From contig JAMXIF010000220.1 of the NCBI GenBank assembly GCA_028583685.1, positions 41,737,524 through 41,801,523 on the forward strand: a stretch of 64,000 nucleotides of DNA. The letters run 5' to 3'. Shown in pieces: positions 22,346 through 34,085 of this stretch. This DNA comes from Petaurus breviceps papuanus. Lineage: Eukaryota; Chordata; Mammalia; Diprotodontia; Petauridae. The notes under the pieces were generated by a model. It had not been told where the DNA came from. It did no database searches and saw only the letters and a list, made by a program, of their open reading frames with translations. Position 1 is the first letter of the stretch; each line of letters opens with the position of its first letter. Both the position numbers and the translations under genes were made by a program.

Positions 22346-22736
22346 ATACATGACCCATCTAATAATCAGCAATAGTGAAATAAAGGAGAGGGGTCCAAGA
22401 TGACTCTTAGGATTTCAAACTTGGAAGATATTATTTCTACCCCTCCAAAAAAAATGCAGGGGTTTGTAGGAAGAGGAAGAGAGAAGATGAAGTATTCGTT
22501 TTTTAATAATGTCTAGTTTGGGGTGTGGTGGGACATCCAAATGGAGATATCCATCAGTCAGGTAGAGATATGAGACTAAAGTGTAGAGGAGAGACTGAGC
22601 TAGATGTATAGATTTGGGAATTATCAATATAAAGGAAGTAACTGAACCCATGGAAGTGGATGAGATTACACAGGAAGAGTATATAGAGAATGAACATAGT
22701 GTTGGGGAACACTCATGATAATACAGGGCTAAGAAA
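22346..22736. repeat. Old dispersed repeat, class unassigned (first part)
   Basis: Includes TCCAAGATGACTCTTAGG, GGGACATCCAAATGGAGATA and GGGAATTATCAATATAAAGG. It resembles an ancient sequence I recall as dispersed in placental genomes too. Broken by a SINE at 22740-22920 and continued to about 23230. Confidence 0.4.
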
Positions 22737-22739
22737 TGA

Positions 22740-22920
22740 TCGCAGTGATGATACCACCATTTGTATAGGTCTCTAAAGTTTACAAAGCACTTTATGTGTG
22801 TTGTCTGGGTTGAGCAGAACAACGCATTAAGGTACATATAACAGGTATTATTATCCCCATTTTACAGATGAGCAAATAGGGGCTTAGATGCAATAATTTG
22901 CACTTGATCAAATGGGAAAT
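22740..22920 (-). mobile_element. MIR3-like SINE
   Basis: CCACCATTTGTATAGGTCTC, TTTACAAAGCACTTTATGTG and ATTATCCCCATTTTACAGAT. Confidence 0.6.
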
Positions 22921-22924
22921 GAAT

Positions 22925-23230
22925 CAGAAGAGTCACAGAAGCCATGAGAGGAGAAAGCATCTAGGAGGAGGGAATGATTACCATTGTTGTGAAGGTTTCA
23001 GTGAGGTCACAGAGAATGGGGCCTAAGAGAAGACCATGAATTTATCTGTGAAGAGATCACTGATAACCTCGAAAGTCCAATTACAAGAGAGTGATGGAGT
23101 CAGGAAGCAGATTGTAGGGACTGCAGAGTGAATGGGTGGTGAAGAAGCTAGAAGGAACAAATATTAGTTTAGCATTGAAAAGAAGAGATTTTGGGTGATA
23201 GCTTGAAAGAACAGCAGGTCTAGAGAAGAA
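22925..23230. repeat. Old dispersed repeat, class unassigned (second part)
   Basis: GTTTCAGTGAGGTCACAGAG, TCACTGATAACCTCGAAAGT and GATGGAGTCAGGAAGCAGAT. It continues the block at 22346-22736. Confidence 0.4.
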
Positions 23231-23327
23231 TGTTTTTGTTGTTTTTTAGGCTAGGGACATGTGTATAGGCATCTAGGGAGGAGCCAGCATACCGGTAAAT
23301 AAGTGGGGATAGGAGAGAATGATTGTT

Positions 23328-23525
23328 GTAGGGCAGACTACAGAGTTTCTTTACCTTTGTTGTGTCATGAATGCCTGTGAAAGTCTGATGAAACCTATGA
23401 ACCTCTTTTCAGAATATTTTTCACTGCATAAAATAAAATACATAGGATTACAAAGGAAACAAAGGTATATTGAAATACAGTTATCAAAATATTTTAAAAA
23501 CAAGTTCATGTTCCTTAAGAGAACC
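23328..23525 (+). mobile_element. hAT-Charlie-like nonautonomous element
   Basis: GTCATGAATGCCTGTGAAAG, ATGAAACCTATGAACCTCTT, ACATAGGATTACAAAGGAAA and TTATCAAAATATTTTAAAAA. It parallels the copy at 32101-32283. The left end is eroded. Confidence 0.6.
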
Positions 23526-23599
23526 TCCTGACCTAGAAGAAAGAGGAGAGAATGAGATCAAGGATACAAATAGAAGTGTCAGCTTGAGGACAGGGTCCA

Positions 23600-25463
23600 G
23601 CCAGGAATGCACAGGAAGTAGCCCTTCAGTGCAGGAGAGGCTGGGCACTAGGACAAGATGAGCTCCCAGAGCCACGCTAGTATTTTGTGCAGTCTGCAGG
23701 AACAGGTGTCAGCTGGTGGTTTCATCACCTACTACCTAGTTCTGAGTTCATAGGGGGCGGCCTGCACCTAGTAGTAACATTTGGGGTAAAGCAGTATCAT
23801 AAGCCATAGGCTGTGTACTGAGAAGAGCAAGTTCAGAAGTACTAGCAGCTATGTGGTTCCAGTTCCAACCTCTAGCCTGATTTGAAATCTGTAGAGGAAT
23901 AACTAGGACAAGATCCCAAACCAAAGGAAATCTTGCATTTCTTCCACTTTGAACCAGCCAACCTTGATCCCAACAGACCGATGCTGGCTAAATCCAGCAG
24001 AAGTCCACTATTGCTCAGATACACATCCAAGTCAAGAACTTACAGAGGTTAGAATCAGGTGTTACCCTGGATCAGATGACTTTGGGAATCACCAAAAACT
24101 TGCAGACCTTTAACTTGTCCCTGAGATACTGAAAAAATACAATATTCAATACCCCAAGAAAGCAGCAGGACCAGCCCTTAACTTCCCTCCAGAAGTGCAC
24201 AGAATCCAGTCCTACCACTAAGTCTGAAATCAGGAATAGTCTGGAATAATGAGCAAACAAAAAAATAATAATAATCCCACCATAAATGACAGGGATTCTC
24301 AAGAGAAGCGCAGAAAACAAGAATGACTCCAAAACATCATCAAGCAAAACCTGAAAGAAAAACATAGCTGGAGTACAAATTCAACAAGAATTCTATGAAG
24401 ATATGACTTAATAATTGCTGGCATTTTTTAAGAGTTAAAAGTGTTGTAGGTTTTTTTGTTTGTTTTTTATAAATGAAATAAAGAGCGCTTGAAGAAAGAA
24501 TTGAAAAGGGAATTAACAGCTTAGTGCAAAAGGTATTAAACCTTGCCCAAACAAAAACTCCCTAAAGATTAGAATGGACCAAATAAAAGCCAATGACTCA
24601 ATAAATCATCAAGAAATATTGAAAACATCAAGAAGGAAATAAAACACAAGAAAATACTGGGCATCTCAAAGCAAAAACAACAAACCCAGAAAATAGAATT
24701 GAAGGGGAAAAGTTAAAAGTTGTTCAACTTACATGAAAATTATGACCAAAGAAAAAGATAAAAAAAATAACACATTCAAAGAAATCACAAAAGAAAACTG
24801 CCCAGAATTCTTAGAACCAGAGGTCAAAGCATACATAAAAAGAATCCACTGGTCATCTCTGGAAAGAAACCCCAAAATGAAAATTCCCAGGAACATTATA
24901 ACCCAAATCCAGAGCTTTCAGGTCAAAGGGAAAAAGAAAAAAAAAAACTACAAGCAGCCAGAAAGCAACAACTCAAATACCAGGGAGCTTTAGTCAGGAT
25001 CACACAGGATTTAGCAGCTACCACGATGAAGAAATGGAGAATTTGGAATTAATATTCAAGAAGGCAAAGGATGTGGACTTGTAGCCAAGAATAACTTTCC
25101 CAGCAAAACTGATTGTAATGCTATGGGGGGCAAATAGACCTTTAACAAGGGTGGATTTCCAAGCATTCCTGATGAAAAAACCAGAGCTATGTAGAAAATT
25201 GAAGTTCAATACAAGAGTTAAGAGAAAAAAATAAACACAAACAATCATAAGACAATAAAGAAGGATAAATGACTTATATTTTTAATCTGTAGAGATGTTA
25301 TAATAACATGTGTCTTCTTTGAGCCCTATCAGAAAAGTTAGAGAGAACTTTTTTTTTTTTTTATCTCAAGTAAGCAGGGTATACAAGAAGTATATACAAA
25401 GAAGGTGGAGAGTGACTGATGCTTCAACTTGATTCTCATCTTAGCTGGTCAAGAGAGGGAAGA

Positions 25464-25508
<45 letters not shown>

Positions 25509-25615
25509 ATTTGGTTCAGCAACATATTTCAACAGGAAGGAAAATGGGAAAAGAGAGAATAGGGAATTAGAGGGAGGGTAAATTAAACGAAGAATGATTC
25601 TTAAGCAAAATAAAG
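23600..25615 (+). mobile_element. L1/HAL1 copy: 5' UTR plus ORF1 region
   Basis: 5' UTR-type sequence runs to about 24250, matching the reverse complement of 13780-14100. ORF1 remnants follow. A frame at 24733-24993 reads ITKENCPEFLEPEVKAYIKR then RNIITQIQSFQVKG, parallel to LKENCPDVLELEGKIEVERI in the copy at 58-61 kb. Many stops and frame breaks are present. ORF2 is absent: at about 25615 the sequence passes directly to L1 3'-type sequence. Confidence 0.65.
25466..25507. repeat. (AC)n microsatellite
   Basis: About 21 AC units inside the L1/HAL1 copy. Confidence 0.97.
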
Positions 25616-25652
25616 TCTAAGGATGTACAAAAAATATTTATAGTTCTTTTGA

Positions 25653-25722
25653 GGTGACTTAGTGCTTAGCACAGTGCCAGACACATTGTAGGTGTTTAAT
25701 AAATATTTATTGACTGACTGGC
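25653..25722 (+). mobile_element. MIR 3' tail fragment inside L1 sequence
   Basis: TGCTTAGCACAGTGCCAGAC, TTGTAGGTGTTTAATAAATA and TTATTGACTGACT. L1 sequence is interrupted here (AAATATTTATAGTTCTTTT on the left, GCAAAGAATGGAAATTTGAG on the right). Confidence 0.6.
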
Positions 25723-26095
25723 AAAGAATGGAAATTTGAGGGGGTGCTTCAGCTGGGAAATGGCTGAACAAGTTAAATGTCATCAAATACTGTAAGCAAT
25801 GATGGAGGAGATGGTTTCAGAGAACCCAGGAAAGATAAATATGAACTAATAAAGGCTGAAGTTAACAGAACTGGGAGACCAGGAGAATAATGTATACAAT
25901 AACAATATTTTAAAGACAAAGAACTTTGAGTAATAAGAACTCTGGTCACCATAAGCTGATGCTGAAACATGCTGTCCAAATCCTGAGACTAAGAGTGTAG
26001 AAATTCTATTTTTATACACACACATTTATATCTTATCTTTTGGATATGACCAAGTACATACATACATAAATGTGTGTGTATGTCTCCAATGAAAG
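25723..26095 (+). mobile_element. L1 ORF2 C-terminal/3' region
   Basis: GGGAAATGGCTGAACAAGTT, AGAGAACCCAGGAAAG, ATGAACTAATAAAGGCTGA and GAGACCAGGAGAATAATG match the same part of the L1 at 55230-55400. No open frame of note. Confidence 0.6.
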
Positions 26096-26129
26096 AAAGA
26101 TTTGGGGAAATTTTTTTTATCTTATCTAG

Positions 26130-26310
26130 CAAGAAAATAAGAGGTCATCATACAAACCCCCCTGAATTTCATAGATGGCATAGATGAGGAAGAAGAGAGC
26201 CAGAAATATTTAAGAGAATTGCTGAAGGTCACACAGGAAAGAAAAAGCAAAGCCAAGATTGGAACTGAGGTCCTCTGACTCCAAATCAGATGCTCTTTTC
26301 AGTTTATCCT
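26130..26310 (-). mobile_element. MIR-like SINE
   Basis: GCTGAAGGTCACACAGGAAA, GGAACTGAGGTCCTCTGACT and CAAATCAGATGCTCTTTTC. Confidence 0.55.
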
Positions 26311-26389
26311 TCTGCTTCAAATTTTGCTATAAAGCAGTGGTTATTGAAACTTCCTGTACTGGATAAAAAGTAGATCAGTGAAATAGGTT

Positions 26390-28130
26390 AGACAACAGTG
26401 AACTAGAACCAGATTTAGACAGCACTCTAGCATTCAGTAAACCTAGGATCATGAAACACAGGAACAAATTCATTATCCAATGAAAAAAATAAGAAAAATT
26501 TGAAAACCATTTGGCAAATATATATATATATATGTGTCTCACACCATTTATCACAATTAATTATAAATTGTAAATTATGAACAAATTATCATTGGCAATT
26601 TAAATATTTTAATATATCATTGAGCATTAGAGGATAAGGGATTGTCACATCTTTCATACCTGTTAAGAGAAAATCTAAATAAGCAGCAACTTATTAGAAA
26701 AAAATGGATTTATTGAATTTATTAAGTACTGGAAATAATAAGAGGTAAAATAAATGTTTGATTCTATAAAGATGAAAACTTCAGCGTGACACAAATCAGT
26801 TTATCCAAAATAAAAAGGAAAGGAAAAAACTGGGAAAAGATACTTTCATCCAACAACTCTCTGAAAGTCTGTCATCTAAATGTAGGCACCATTTTCTATT
26901 TAGCAAGTGGTCAAAGGAGATGAACAAACAACTCTCATAACAATACAAATTATCGACAACTACATGGAAAAAGTAATCAAAACATCTAAGAAACAATTGC
27001 AAGTTAAGACAGCTTTGAAATTCCTTATGATCAGACTGGTTTCATTCATGTAGAGATCTCCTAGTGTAGATATTTCCTCTACCAGTGCACATCTGCAATT
27101 CTTCTATATCTTGGAGAATTTCTCAGTCTTTTAAGTTAACATAACTTGTTCGTTTTTTTCCTAAAATTTTATTTTTAGTGTTTTTTAAAAATTTTTTTAG
27201 TTCCAAATTCTCTCTCTGCCTTCAGTTCCTCCCCCACCCATTAAGAAGGCAAGCATATGAAGCCATATAAAACATCAGCCACATTGCAAAAAAAAAAAAA
27301 TACTTCAGTTTATAGTCAGAGTTCAACATTTCTCCAGAGACAGCAATTTTTCATCATGAGTCCTTTGGAATTGTCTTGGGTGACTGTATTGATCAGAATA
27401 GCCAAGTCTTCTGCAGTTGATCATTGTTACAATATTTTTGTTACTGTGTATCTCCTGGTTCTGTTCACTTCACTCTAAATCAGTTCGTATAGATCTTCTA
27501 AGGTTTTAAACTTGTTCCTTTTCAAGTTGCTGATATGTCTAAGAGGTAGGATTTGAATCCATTTCTGACTCCAGCCATCTCTCCACTATACCATCAAATT
27601 AGCAGAGATAAAAACAGCAAAAGGTAAAATTCATTCCTGGTACATCTGTGGTAAAAATAAGCAAATTATTATACTGCTTTTGGAGTTCTAGCCTTTTGTG
27701 GAAATGATAATGAAATTATTAAATAAGAGTTTTGAAAGGTGACTACCATTTGATTCAGTGGTTCCACAATTAGGACCAAACCCAAAGCAGTTATTGCTAG
27801 AAAAAAAAAAACACCTAGTTGTACAAAAATATTTCTAGCATAACTATTTGTAATAGCAAGAAAAAAAAAAAACCTGGAAGCAAACTAGGTGTCTGTCTGC
27901 TAGGGATAACTGAACAATTTTGTTATAATGATTTAATAAAATGCTATTGTAACATGAATAATCAGTTTAAAGAATTCAAAGAAATATGAGATAAATTCCA
28001 TGAAATGATTTAGAGTAAGAATAAAAGAACTAAAAGAATGAAATACACACTGATAATTGTGCGGTTAAGTACAATGACAGCTGCAAATTCATAATATATA
28101 CACAGTAAAGATAAAAAAGGATCACAAAAA
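26390..28130 (+). mobile_element. L1 3' part (ORF2 end and 3' region), interrupted
   Basis: Segments resemble the L1 at 54100-55400: AACCAGATTTAGACAGC near 26405, GGGAAAAGATACTTTCATCC near 26831, GTACAAAAATATTTCTAGCA near 27821 and CTAGGGATAACTGAAC near 27900. An antisense L1 fragment is inserted at about 27160-27505. AT-rich and heavily mutated. Confidence 0.55.
27160..27505 (-). mobile_element. L1 3' fragment, antisense, nested in L1
   Basis: TCATCATGAGTCCTTTGGAA, CTCCTGGTTCTGTTCACTTC and ATCAGTTCGTATAGATCTTC are the complement of L1 3'-end sequence seen in the forward direction at 55300-55500. Confidence 0.65.
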
Positions 28131-28704
28131 TAAGGGAATTTGTTGATATTTCTATGCTAAAGGCACAGGCAAATTTCTTATGAGTTCCAGAAGATGGAAA
28201 GTGAGTGAGACAGAAGTCTCAGGTGAAGGGCAGTTGTTAAGATTACAGAAGGGGTTTGGGGGAGGGTAGGAGAGGATAGGGAGAGGAGAGAGAGAGAACT
28301 GAGTTTGATAAGGATGACAATGTGGAGAGAAATAACAGTGGAGGGGGATTTTTTTGCCACCACAGATGGCAACTGAATGACAAGGATTAGGGAAATTTTC
28401 TTGCAGTATACTTGGGGAAGTACAAAATATGATGGTGCTAATATAGTATAACAAGGTATGATATAGTTAAACAATTCTAATAAGAATAACAGGAGGGGAA
28501 AAATAATAGTCATAGGAAAGGGCTTCTAACTAATAAGAGTATTCAAATCAGAACTGCCTGTGTTGATTAGAATGGAAAATGGAAGGAGTGATAGTAATGG
28601 TGTGTAGAGAGGCCGAGTGCTGAAAGAGGTCCCTGCAGTTGTCACTTCTGGATTATCTTTCCCCAAAGGTGGCCCCTTTGATTCACAAGATCATAGCTTT
28701 GGAG

Positions 28705-28870
28705 CTAAAAAGACATTGAGATCAACCTTCTCCAATGAGAAAACTGAATCCCAAAGAGGTTCAATGATTTGGTCACTCACTGAGTAAGCATCTAAGGCAG
28801 AATTTGAACCTAGGTCTTCCTGGCTCCTGGTTCAATGCCCTTTCCACTACACCAAGCTGTCTTTTATTTA
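28705..28870 (-). mobile_element. MIR-like SINE
   Basis: AAAACTGAATCCCAAAGAGG, TTTGAACCTAGGTCTTCCTG and CCTTTCCACTACACCAAGCT. Confidence 0.6.
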
Positions 28871-29126
28871 ATTTTTCTCAACACTGCGACATAGGTTTGT
28901 TCCAAGTTAATGCTTTCAACTACAAACTTGTGAACTCTCAAAAAAGAATGATTATATTGAATGCACTGGGTTTCACTTTTATAAATCTAGTTCTGTGGAA
29001 AGTTGAGTTCTGGAGATCCTGGCTGAGGATGACTGAGGATGGACTGAGTTCCAAAAGAACTTGGAGAAGTTCTTTTAAGTATCTTAAAAACTATAATTTA
29101 ATTTGATACCCAGAGTGGGGAAGACC

Positions 29127-29170
29127 GATGGATGGATGGATGGATGGATGGATGGATGGATGGATGGATA
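29127..29170. repeat. (GGAT)n microsatellite
   Basis: About ten GGAT units. Confidence 0.95.
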
Positions 29171-29199
29171 GGTGAATGATTTTTACGATGTGAGGGATT

Positions 29200-31300
29200 A
29201 CTAAGACACAAATCCAAAAGAAGAGAATAACTCAAAAACACATACAATGAAAACCTCAAAGGAAAAAAAAAAGCAGGAACAATTAGAATTCTTCCCAAAG
29301 AAATTATGTAAGAGCTTTAAAACAGTATGAAAGAAATGGCAGCTTTGGAGAAGAAAATTGGGGAAAGGATCAATCAATAGCTTTAATAGAAGTGGTGCAA
29401 AACTTTATTCTAGTAACAAACTCCCCCAAAATTAGAATGGAGTAAATAGAAATTTATGACCCTAGGACATAATAAGAATTCTTAAAACAAAGTCAAAAAA
29501 TGAGAAAATAGAGGTAAATGTAAACAGTTGCATATCAAAAACAACTGACATTGAAAACAGATCAAGGAGAGATAATTTAAAAGCCATAGGATAACCAGAC
29601 ATCCATAATTAAAAAAAAAAAACCTTGAATGTCACATTTCAAGAAATTATTAATGAAAATTTCTGAGACACATTAGAACAAAATGACAATGTGAAAAACA
29701 GGAAAAAGCCTCCTGAAAAAAGCAAAAACTGAAAACTTCCAAGAATAGCATTGCCAAAATTCAGAGCTTCCAAGCAAATGAAAAAATATGACAGGCATCC
29801 AGATAGAATTCAAATATGGAGGATTTGGTCAAGATTATACTTAGCAGTTATCACCATAAAGTAGCAAAAAACATGGTATGAGATATTTCAGAAAGCAAAA
29901 GATAAAGGTCTTCATTCAAGAATAATTTACCTAGCAAAATAAAGTATAATCCTATAAGCATTAAAAAAAATGGATTCTTTATGATAAAGAGGACTTCTAA
30001 AATTCCTGATTGGAAAGAAAAAAAAAACTGGACCTAAAAAGGAATTCTGAAATGCAAATATCAAGAGAAAGATTAAAAAGTAAATTCAAGTGGACAGTCT
30101 GAATGAACTGTTTTCATTCTAATGGAGATGGAGAGGTATTGAAAGAGTTCTTTTAAAATTCTAATGTCATGGAGGGTCATAGAGGTTGTCACTTAAGATA
30201 GAACACCTATAAATAGTTTTGTTATGTTTTGAAAATACTATAAGGAAAAATAAAGTGGGGAGAGAAAATACATTAAGGGAGAATGAGAAGAAAGGTGGGG
30301 GAACTTGTTAACATATAATAAGGTTGTACAAGTAGAATTATATAAAAACATAGAAGAAGTAGGGGTAACAAGTTGCTTGAACTTTGTTTTCATTTAAACT
30401 AATGAAAAAGATCAGAATATCTACACAGAGTTTTGTATAGAAAAACATTCAAGTCAACAGGGATATGAATAAGAAAACAAAGAGGGATAATGAGAGTATA
30501 AGAAAAAAGAATCAATTCAGGAGGGGAATAAACAAAATAAAACAGGCTTGGAAAGAAAATGGTAAAGAGAAGTTTAAAAGGGAAGGACAAAAAAGGAAGG
30601 AAACAATTTGAAATAAACAGGGAACCAGGAGCGGCAAGAAAAAAAGTATTGAAAGAATAGAATGAAGGGAAGTAAACAATTAATTATCATAACCATGCAT
30701 ATGAATGGGATGAACTCACCCATAAAATGGAAGAGGTTAATAGACTGGATTAGAAAGCAAAACCCAAAAATTTGTTATTTACAGGAAACACACTTGAAAC
30801 ACAAACATTCACACAATTAAAATAAGGGTTTGGAGCAAAACCTATTATGCTTAAGCCAACTTTTTTTAAAGGCAATTGTAGCAATTACACAAGGCAGTAG
30901 CAAAAATAGATAATTTAAAAAGATAAAGAGGGAAACTACATTTTACTTAAAATTAATATAGAAAATGAAATCATCTCAACATGAGTTGAGTTAACATGCA
31001 TACACTGAATGACATAGCTTGTGAATACTTAAGGGAAAAACTAAATGAATTATGAGAATAGACAATAAGACCTTAGTAGCAGAAGGGGACCTTTTTATCC
31101 CTATCAGCCCTAGAGAAATGTAATTTAAAAAAATAAACAAAGAACATCATAACCTAAATAGTATTTTAGACAAATTTAATATGGTATCACTGGAAATGGA
31201 AGAGAATAGTAACAGGCACATTTATTGACATGGGCAGGTTGGTTTACTAGTGCAAGAATGTTACTACTTTAAATGGAGCCAAGGAGTAAGATACTACATC
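29200..31300 (+). mobile_element. L1 copy: ORF1, inter-ORF spacer and start of ORF2
   Basis: ORF1 remnants run to about 30060, including GAGATAATTTAAAAGCCATA parallel to the RRDNLKIIG region. A spacer of about 600 bases precedes ORF2. The ORF2 endonuclease start lies at about 30700-31260. One frame reads CYLQETHLK, with the Glu of the endonuclease active site, at 30773-30799. Stops interrupt both ORFs. The RT region and everything after it are missing. Confidence 0.7.
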
Positions 31301-32100
31301 ATTTTTTTTCTATTAATCTGCATTTCTTTGGATAGATTAGGTCCTTTGGAACATGTCTATACATCCCAAAAACCCATAAGATTATAATTTCATAGTATCT
31401 AAATATAACTGGTGAATTAATCATTGTTAAGGTATCATTTGGGAGGTAGCTATTTTCAGCAGTTATAATATGTCTACTATAAGTGGAGATTAGGAATTCT
31501 TGGCTCCATTGTAGCTTACTAGTACTTATAACCAAATTATAGTTATATGCTAAGAAAAAGAATAAATAAATATTTTAATGTTTTTTATGACAAAGTATTT
31601 CTTGTGCTAGAATTCCATTTAAAAGACAGAAATTAATAGGTTCAACAGCAAAATGTGTATCTGTTAATTAATTGGTCACTGTTTTCTAAGTAAATACAAG
31701 TTGAGATGTTTAAAAAGTCTTCAAGATTCACCAGAGGAACCAAGCTTATATTTATGAAGAGATCCCTAAGAATAAAAGACTTCTGTTTGACATTATCCCT
31801 GTTCAATAAATGTATGCAGACAGATCACATTAAAAGAGTAAGAAGACCAGTACTTTGTACAGAAACTAAAAGTCAATATGCACATTGAACTAATGTCTCA
31901 AGTATAACCCCTGCTAGGGCTTTGCAGTAAAGCCAAGTGTAGCTAGTCTTATCTCTGATCCTGCTGTCACATATTTGCCATGAGCTGCTGCTAATTGAAT
32001 GAGTTATAGTATAAGACCAGTTCTAATAGTAATTCTAAAAGGTTGAAATAGTTAAAGAAAAGAATGTGAGTGGGGGTGTGTGGAAGCATTTTCTAAAACA

Positions 32101-32283
32101 CAGTGGTTCTTAACCTTTTTTGTGCGATGGATGCCTTTGGCAGCTTTGTGAAACCTATGAACTTCTCCAAATGTTTTTAAATGCATAAAAAGTACATAAG
32201 ATTACAAAAGGAACCAATCAGTGAATTACTGTTGTCAAAATATTTAGAAAACAGGCTCACAGACCCCAAGTTAAAAACTCTTG
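32101..32283 (+). mobile_element. hAT-Charlie-like nonautonomous element
   Basis: Starts CAGTGGTTCTTAACCTTTTT and ends CCAAGTTAAAAACTCTTG, imperfect inverted ends. The interior matches the copy at 23328-23525. No clear 8-bp duplication, so it is old. Confidence 0.7.
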
Positions 32284-32659
32284 ATTAAAAGGAATATCAC
32301 AAGGTAGATTTAAAGGTAACAGATGAGAAATGGGTACATATTGAGGTTTGTTTCAAAGCAGTAGGGGAAAAATAAGTAAACAGTAATCTGGTGGTAGCCA
32401 TGATGATCCATTATGGATATAGGTTAGAAATATCACAAGCCTTTTTATAAAGGTGGCAAATGAAGAATTATAAAAGTCTTGTAGAAAGGGGAATTCTATC
32501 CCCAAATATAGAAACACCAGCCATAGTTTCTCCAGGTGAAAAATCTAATTATTTCTCCAGACTGTTTGAAATGGGTCAAGTGAGATGGCTGTATTTGGTT
32601 AGTTTTATCTGATTATCTGTTTCTAATGGCAATTTTTCATGTTTGTCTTTCCTTTATAG

Positions 32660-32790
32660 GCAGAGGATGAGTTTACCCTGCATGTATGACCAATGTAAAC
32701 ATATGCTACTTGTGTCCAATGAATTACACAGGCTTCAGGTTTCTTATGAAGAATATCTCTGCATGAAAACCTTACTACTTCTCTCTTCAG
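32660..32790 (+). CDS. NR3C1: Glucocorticoid receptor exon 7 (ligand-binding domain, helices 6-8)
   Basis: Encodes the equivalent of human residues 631-674. M639 and Q642 of MYDQC, which line or touch the ligand pocket, are conserved. The helix stretch [21 protein letters not shown] is intact. Differences from human are T635S, Y648L and S651N. Position 648 is Tyr in human and, as I recall, Phe in mouse, so Leu is a further change at a variable site. The acceptor is CTTTATAG and the donor CAG/GTAGGT. Length is 131 nt, as in human, entering in phase 2 and leaving in phase 1. Confidence 0.98.
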
Positions 32791-32861
32791 GTAGGTCAAT
32801 CGCTTATCTGGTACAAAGTATTTATTTCATGTGACTGTATTCCATTCAGAGACATTATAGG

Positions 32862-33080
32862 CATCCAGGTGGTAAAATGGATAAGACACTGGACTTGAAA
32901 TCAGGAAGTCCTGAATTCAAATCTTGCCTCAGACACTTATTACCTGTGTGATCCTGGGCAAATCACTTAACTTCTATTGGCATCTGTAAAAGTCCCAATA
33001 TTGTTTTGAAGCTCAAATAGGATAATATTTTTAAAGTGCCTTGTAAATAAAAAAACTACATAAATGCTAATTGTTATTGT
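32862..33080 (+). mobile_element. MIR/CORE-SINE
   Basis: AGGTGGTAAAATGGATAAGA, CAAATCTTGCCTCAGACAC, ATCCTGGGCAAATCACTTAA and AAAGTGCCTTGTAAATAAA. Confidence 0.75.
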
Positions 33081-33882
33081 CATTACATTAAGTGAGAGCC
33101 ATATGTGAAACTGCCCATAGAGATGACCTCATTTGTAATCCTTCACTAGTCTATTGTCACTAATACCTAAGAAGACAGTTTTCAGGGTTATGTCAAGAAT
33201 ATATGAATATTAGTTTCCTTGGACTTTTAATCACCCAGATAAATATTGAACAAAATATTATACACATCTAACGTATCTTAATGTGATTCTTCTTAATTTC
33301 TGAATTTTCTAGTCTCCCTTCTACCAAAGGAAAAGAAGTCTTGAGCCAGAAGCATATCACCTAGATAGAAAAACATAGGCCTAAAGTCAACTTGTGGCTG
33401 TATCTGTTACATAAGATCGAGTACAAAGGGCAACATGAGGACTGGAGAGGGAAATCTCCTCCCACCCCATATTTATACACACACACACGTACTCTCCTCC
33501 ATGTTAATGCAGTTGAGCTTAATTCCCAGAATTGGTATAAAGAAGCCTCAGCTCTTCATGCCAACCCTAAGCAAGATTACCGTGAAGCAACAAAACTCTC
33601 AGGCAGTCAAAATAAATAAATCACCTCTTCCCTCTCAGAACAAACACCAAGCTGTCTCGGATGCCGGAGAACCTGGGCAGACATTAGTCAGTGTATATGT
33701 GACTAGTCAAAGCACGGGCTCTCTCCTATGTCTTGCTACCAATATATAACAAGTTATAGGATGTATGACCTGGGCACTCACAGTAGGGTTGGCTTCTTCC
33801 TTCTGACAGTTATCTGCTCCTCCATTTCTCATGAAAACAGAGAAGGTTTGGGGGTGTCATAGCACAAGGATACTACCTAACC

Positions 33883-34085
33883 CAGAGGTGAGGAACCTGT
33901 GGCCTAGCGGTCACATGTGGCCTTCTAGTTCCTTGGGTGCAGCCTTTTCACTGAGTCCAAGCTTTACAGAACAAATCCTTTTATTAAGGGGATTTGTTCT
34001 GTGACATTTGGATTCAGTCAAAGGGCTGTACCCAAGGACCTAGAGGGCCACATGTGGCCTTAAGGCCACAGGGTCCCCACCCCTG
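33883..34085. mobile_element. Foldback (palindromic) hAT-type element
   Basis: Two arms of about 95 bases are reverse complements of each other around a short centre near 33980-33990. The left end is CAGAGGTGAGGAACCTGTGG and the right end is AGGGTCCCCACCCCTG. Both arms contain a CACATGTGGCC segment and an AACAAATCC/GGATTTGTT pair at the centre. The CAG...CTG ends fit hAT-type transposons, but no clear 8-bp duplication survives. Related copies are at 9648-9766 and 42596-42971. Confidence 0.75.

Larger units (their letters stand above)
20443..32659 (+). other. NR3C1: NR3C1 intron 6
   Basis: About 12.2 kb, donor GTAAGT and acceptor TTTCCTTTATAG. Rich in L1 fragments on both strands, with SINEs and hAT copies listed separately. 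Nothing recognisable lies in 20443-21017, 21171-21399, 21566-22094, 28131-28704 (purine-rich in part), 28871-29126, 31301-32100 and 32284-32640. Confidence 0.9.

Noticed and set aside
22415-22837. 140-codon frame on the - strand
   Set aside because: Covers an old repeat and a MIR3-like SINE; no protein similarity.
33392-33749. Two overlapping frames in intron 7 (75 and 104 codons)
   Set aside because: No homology and no exon signals; short CA run included.
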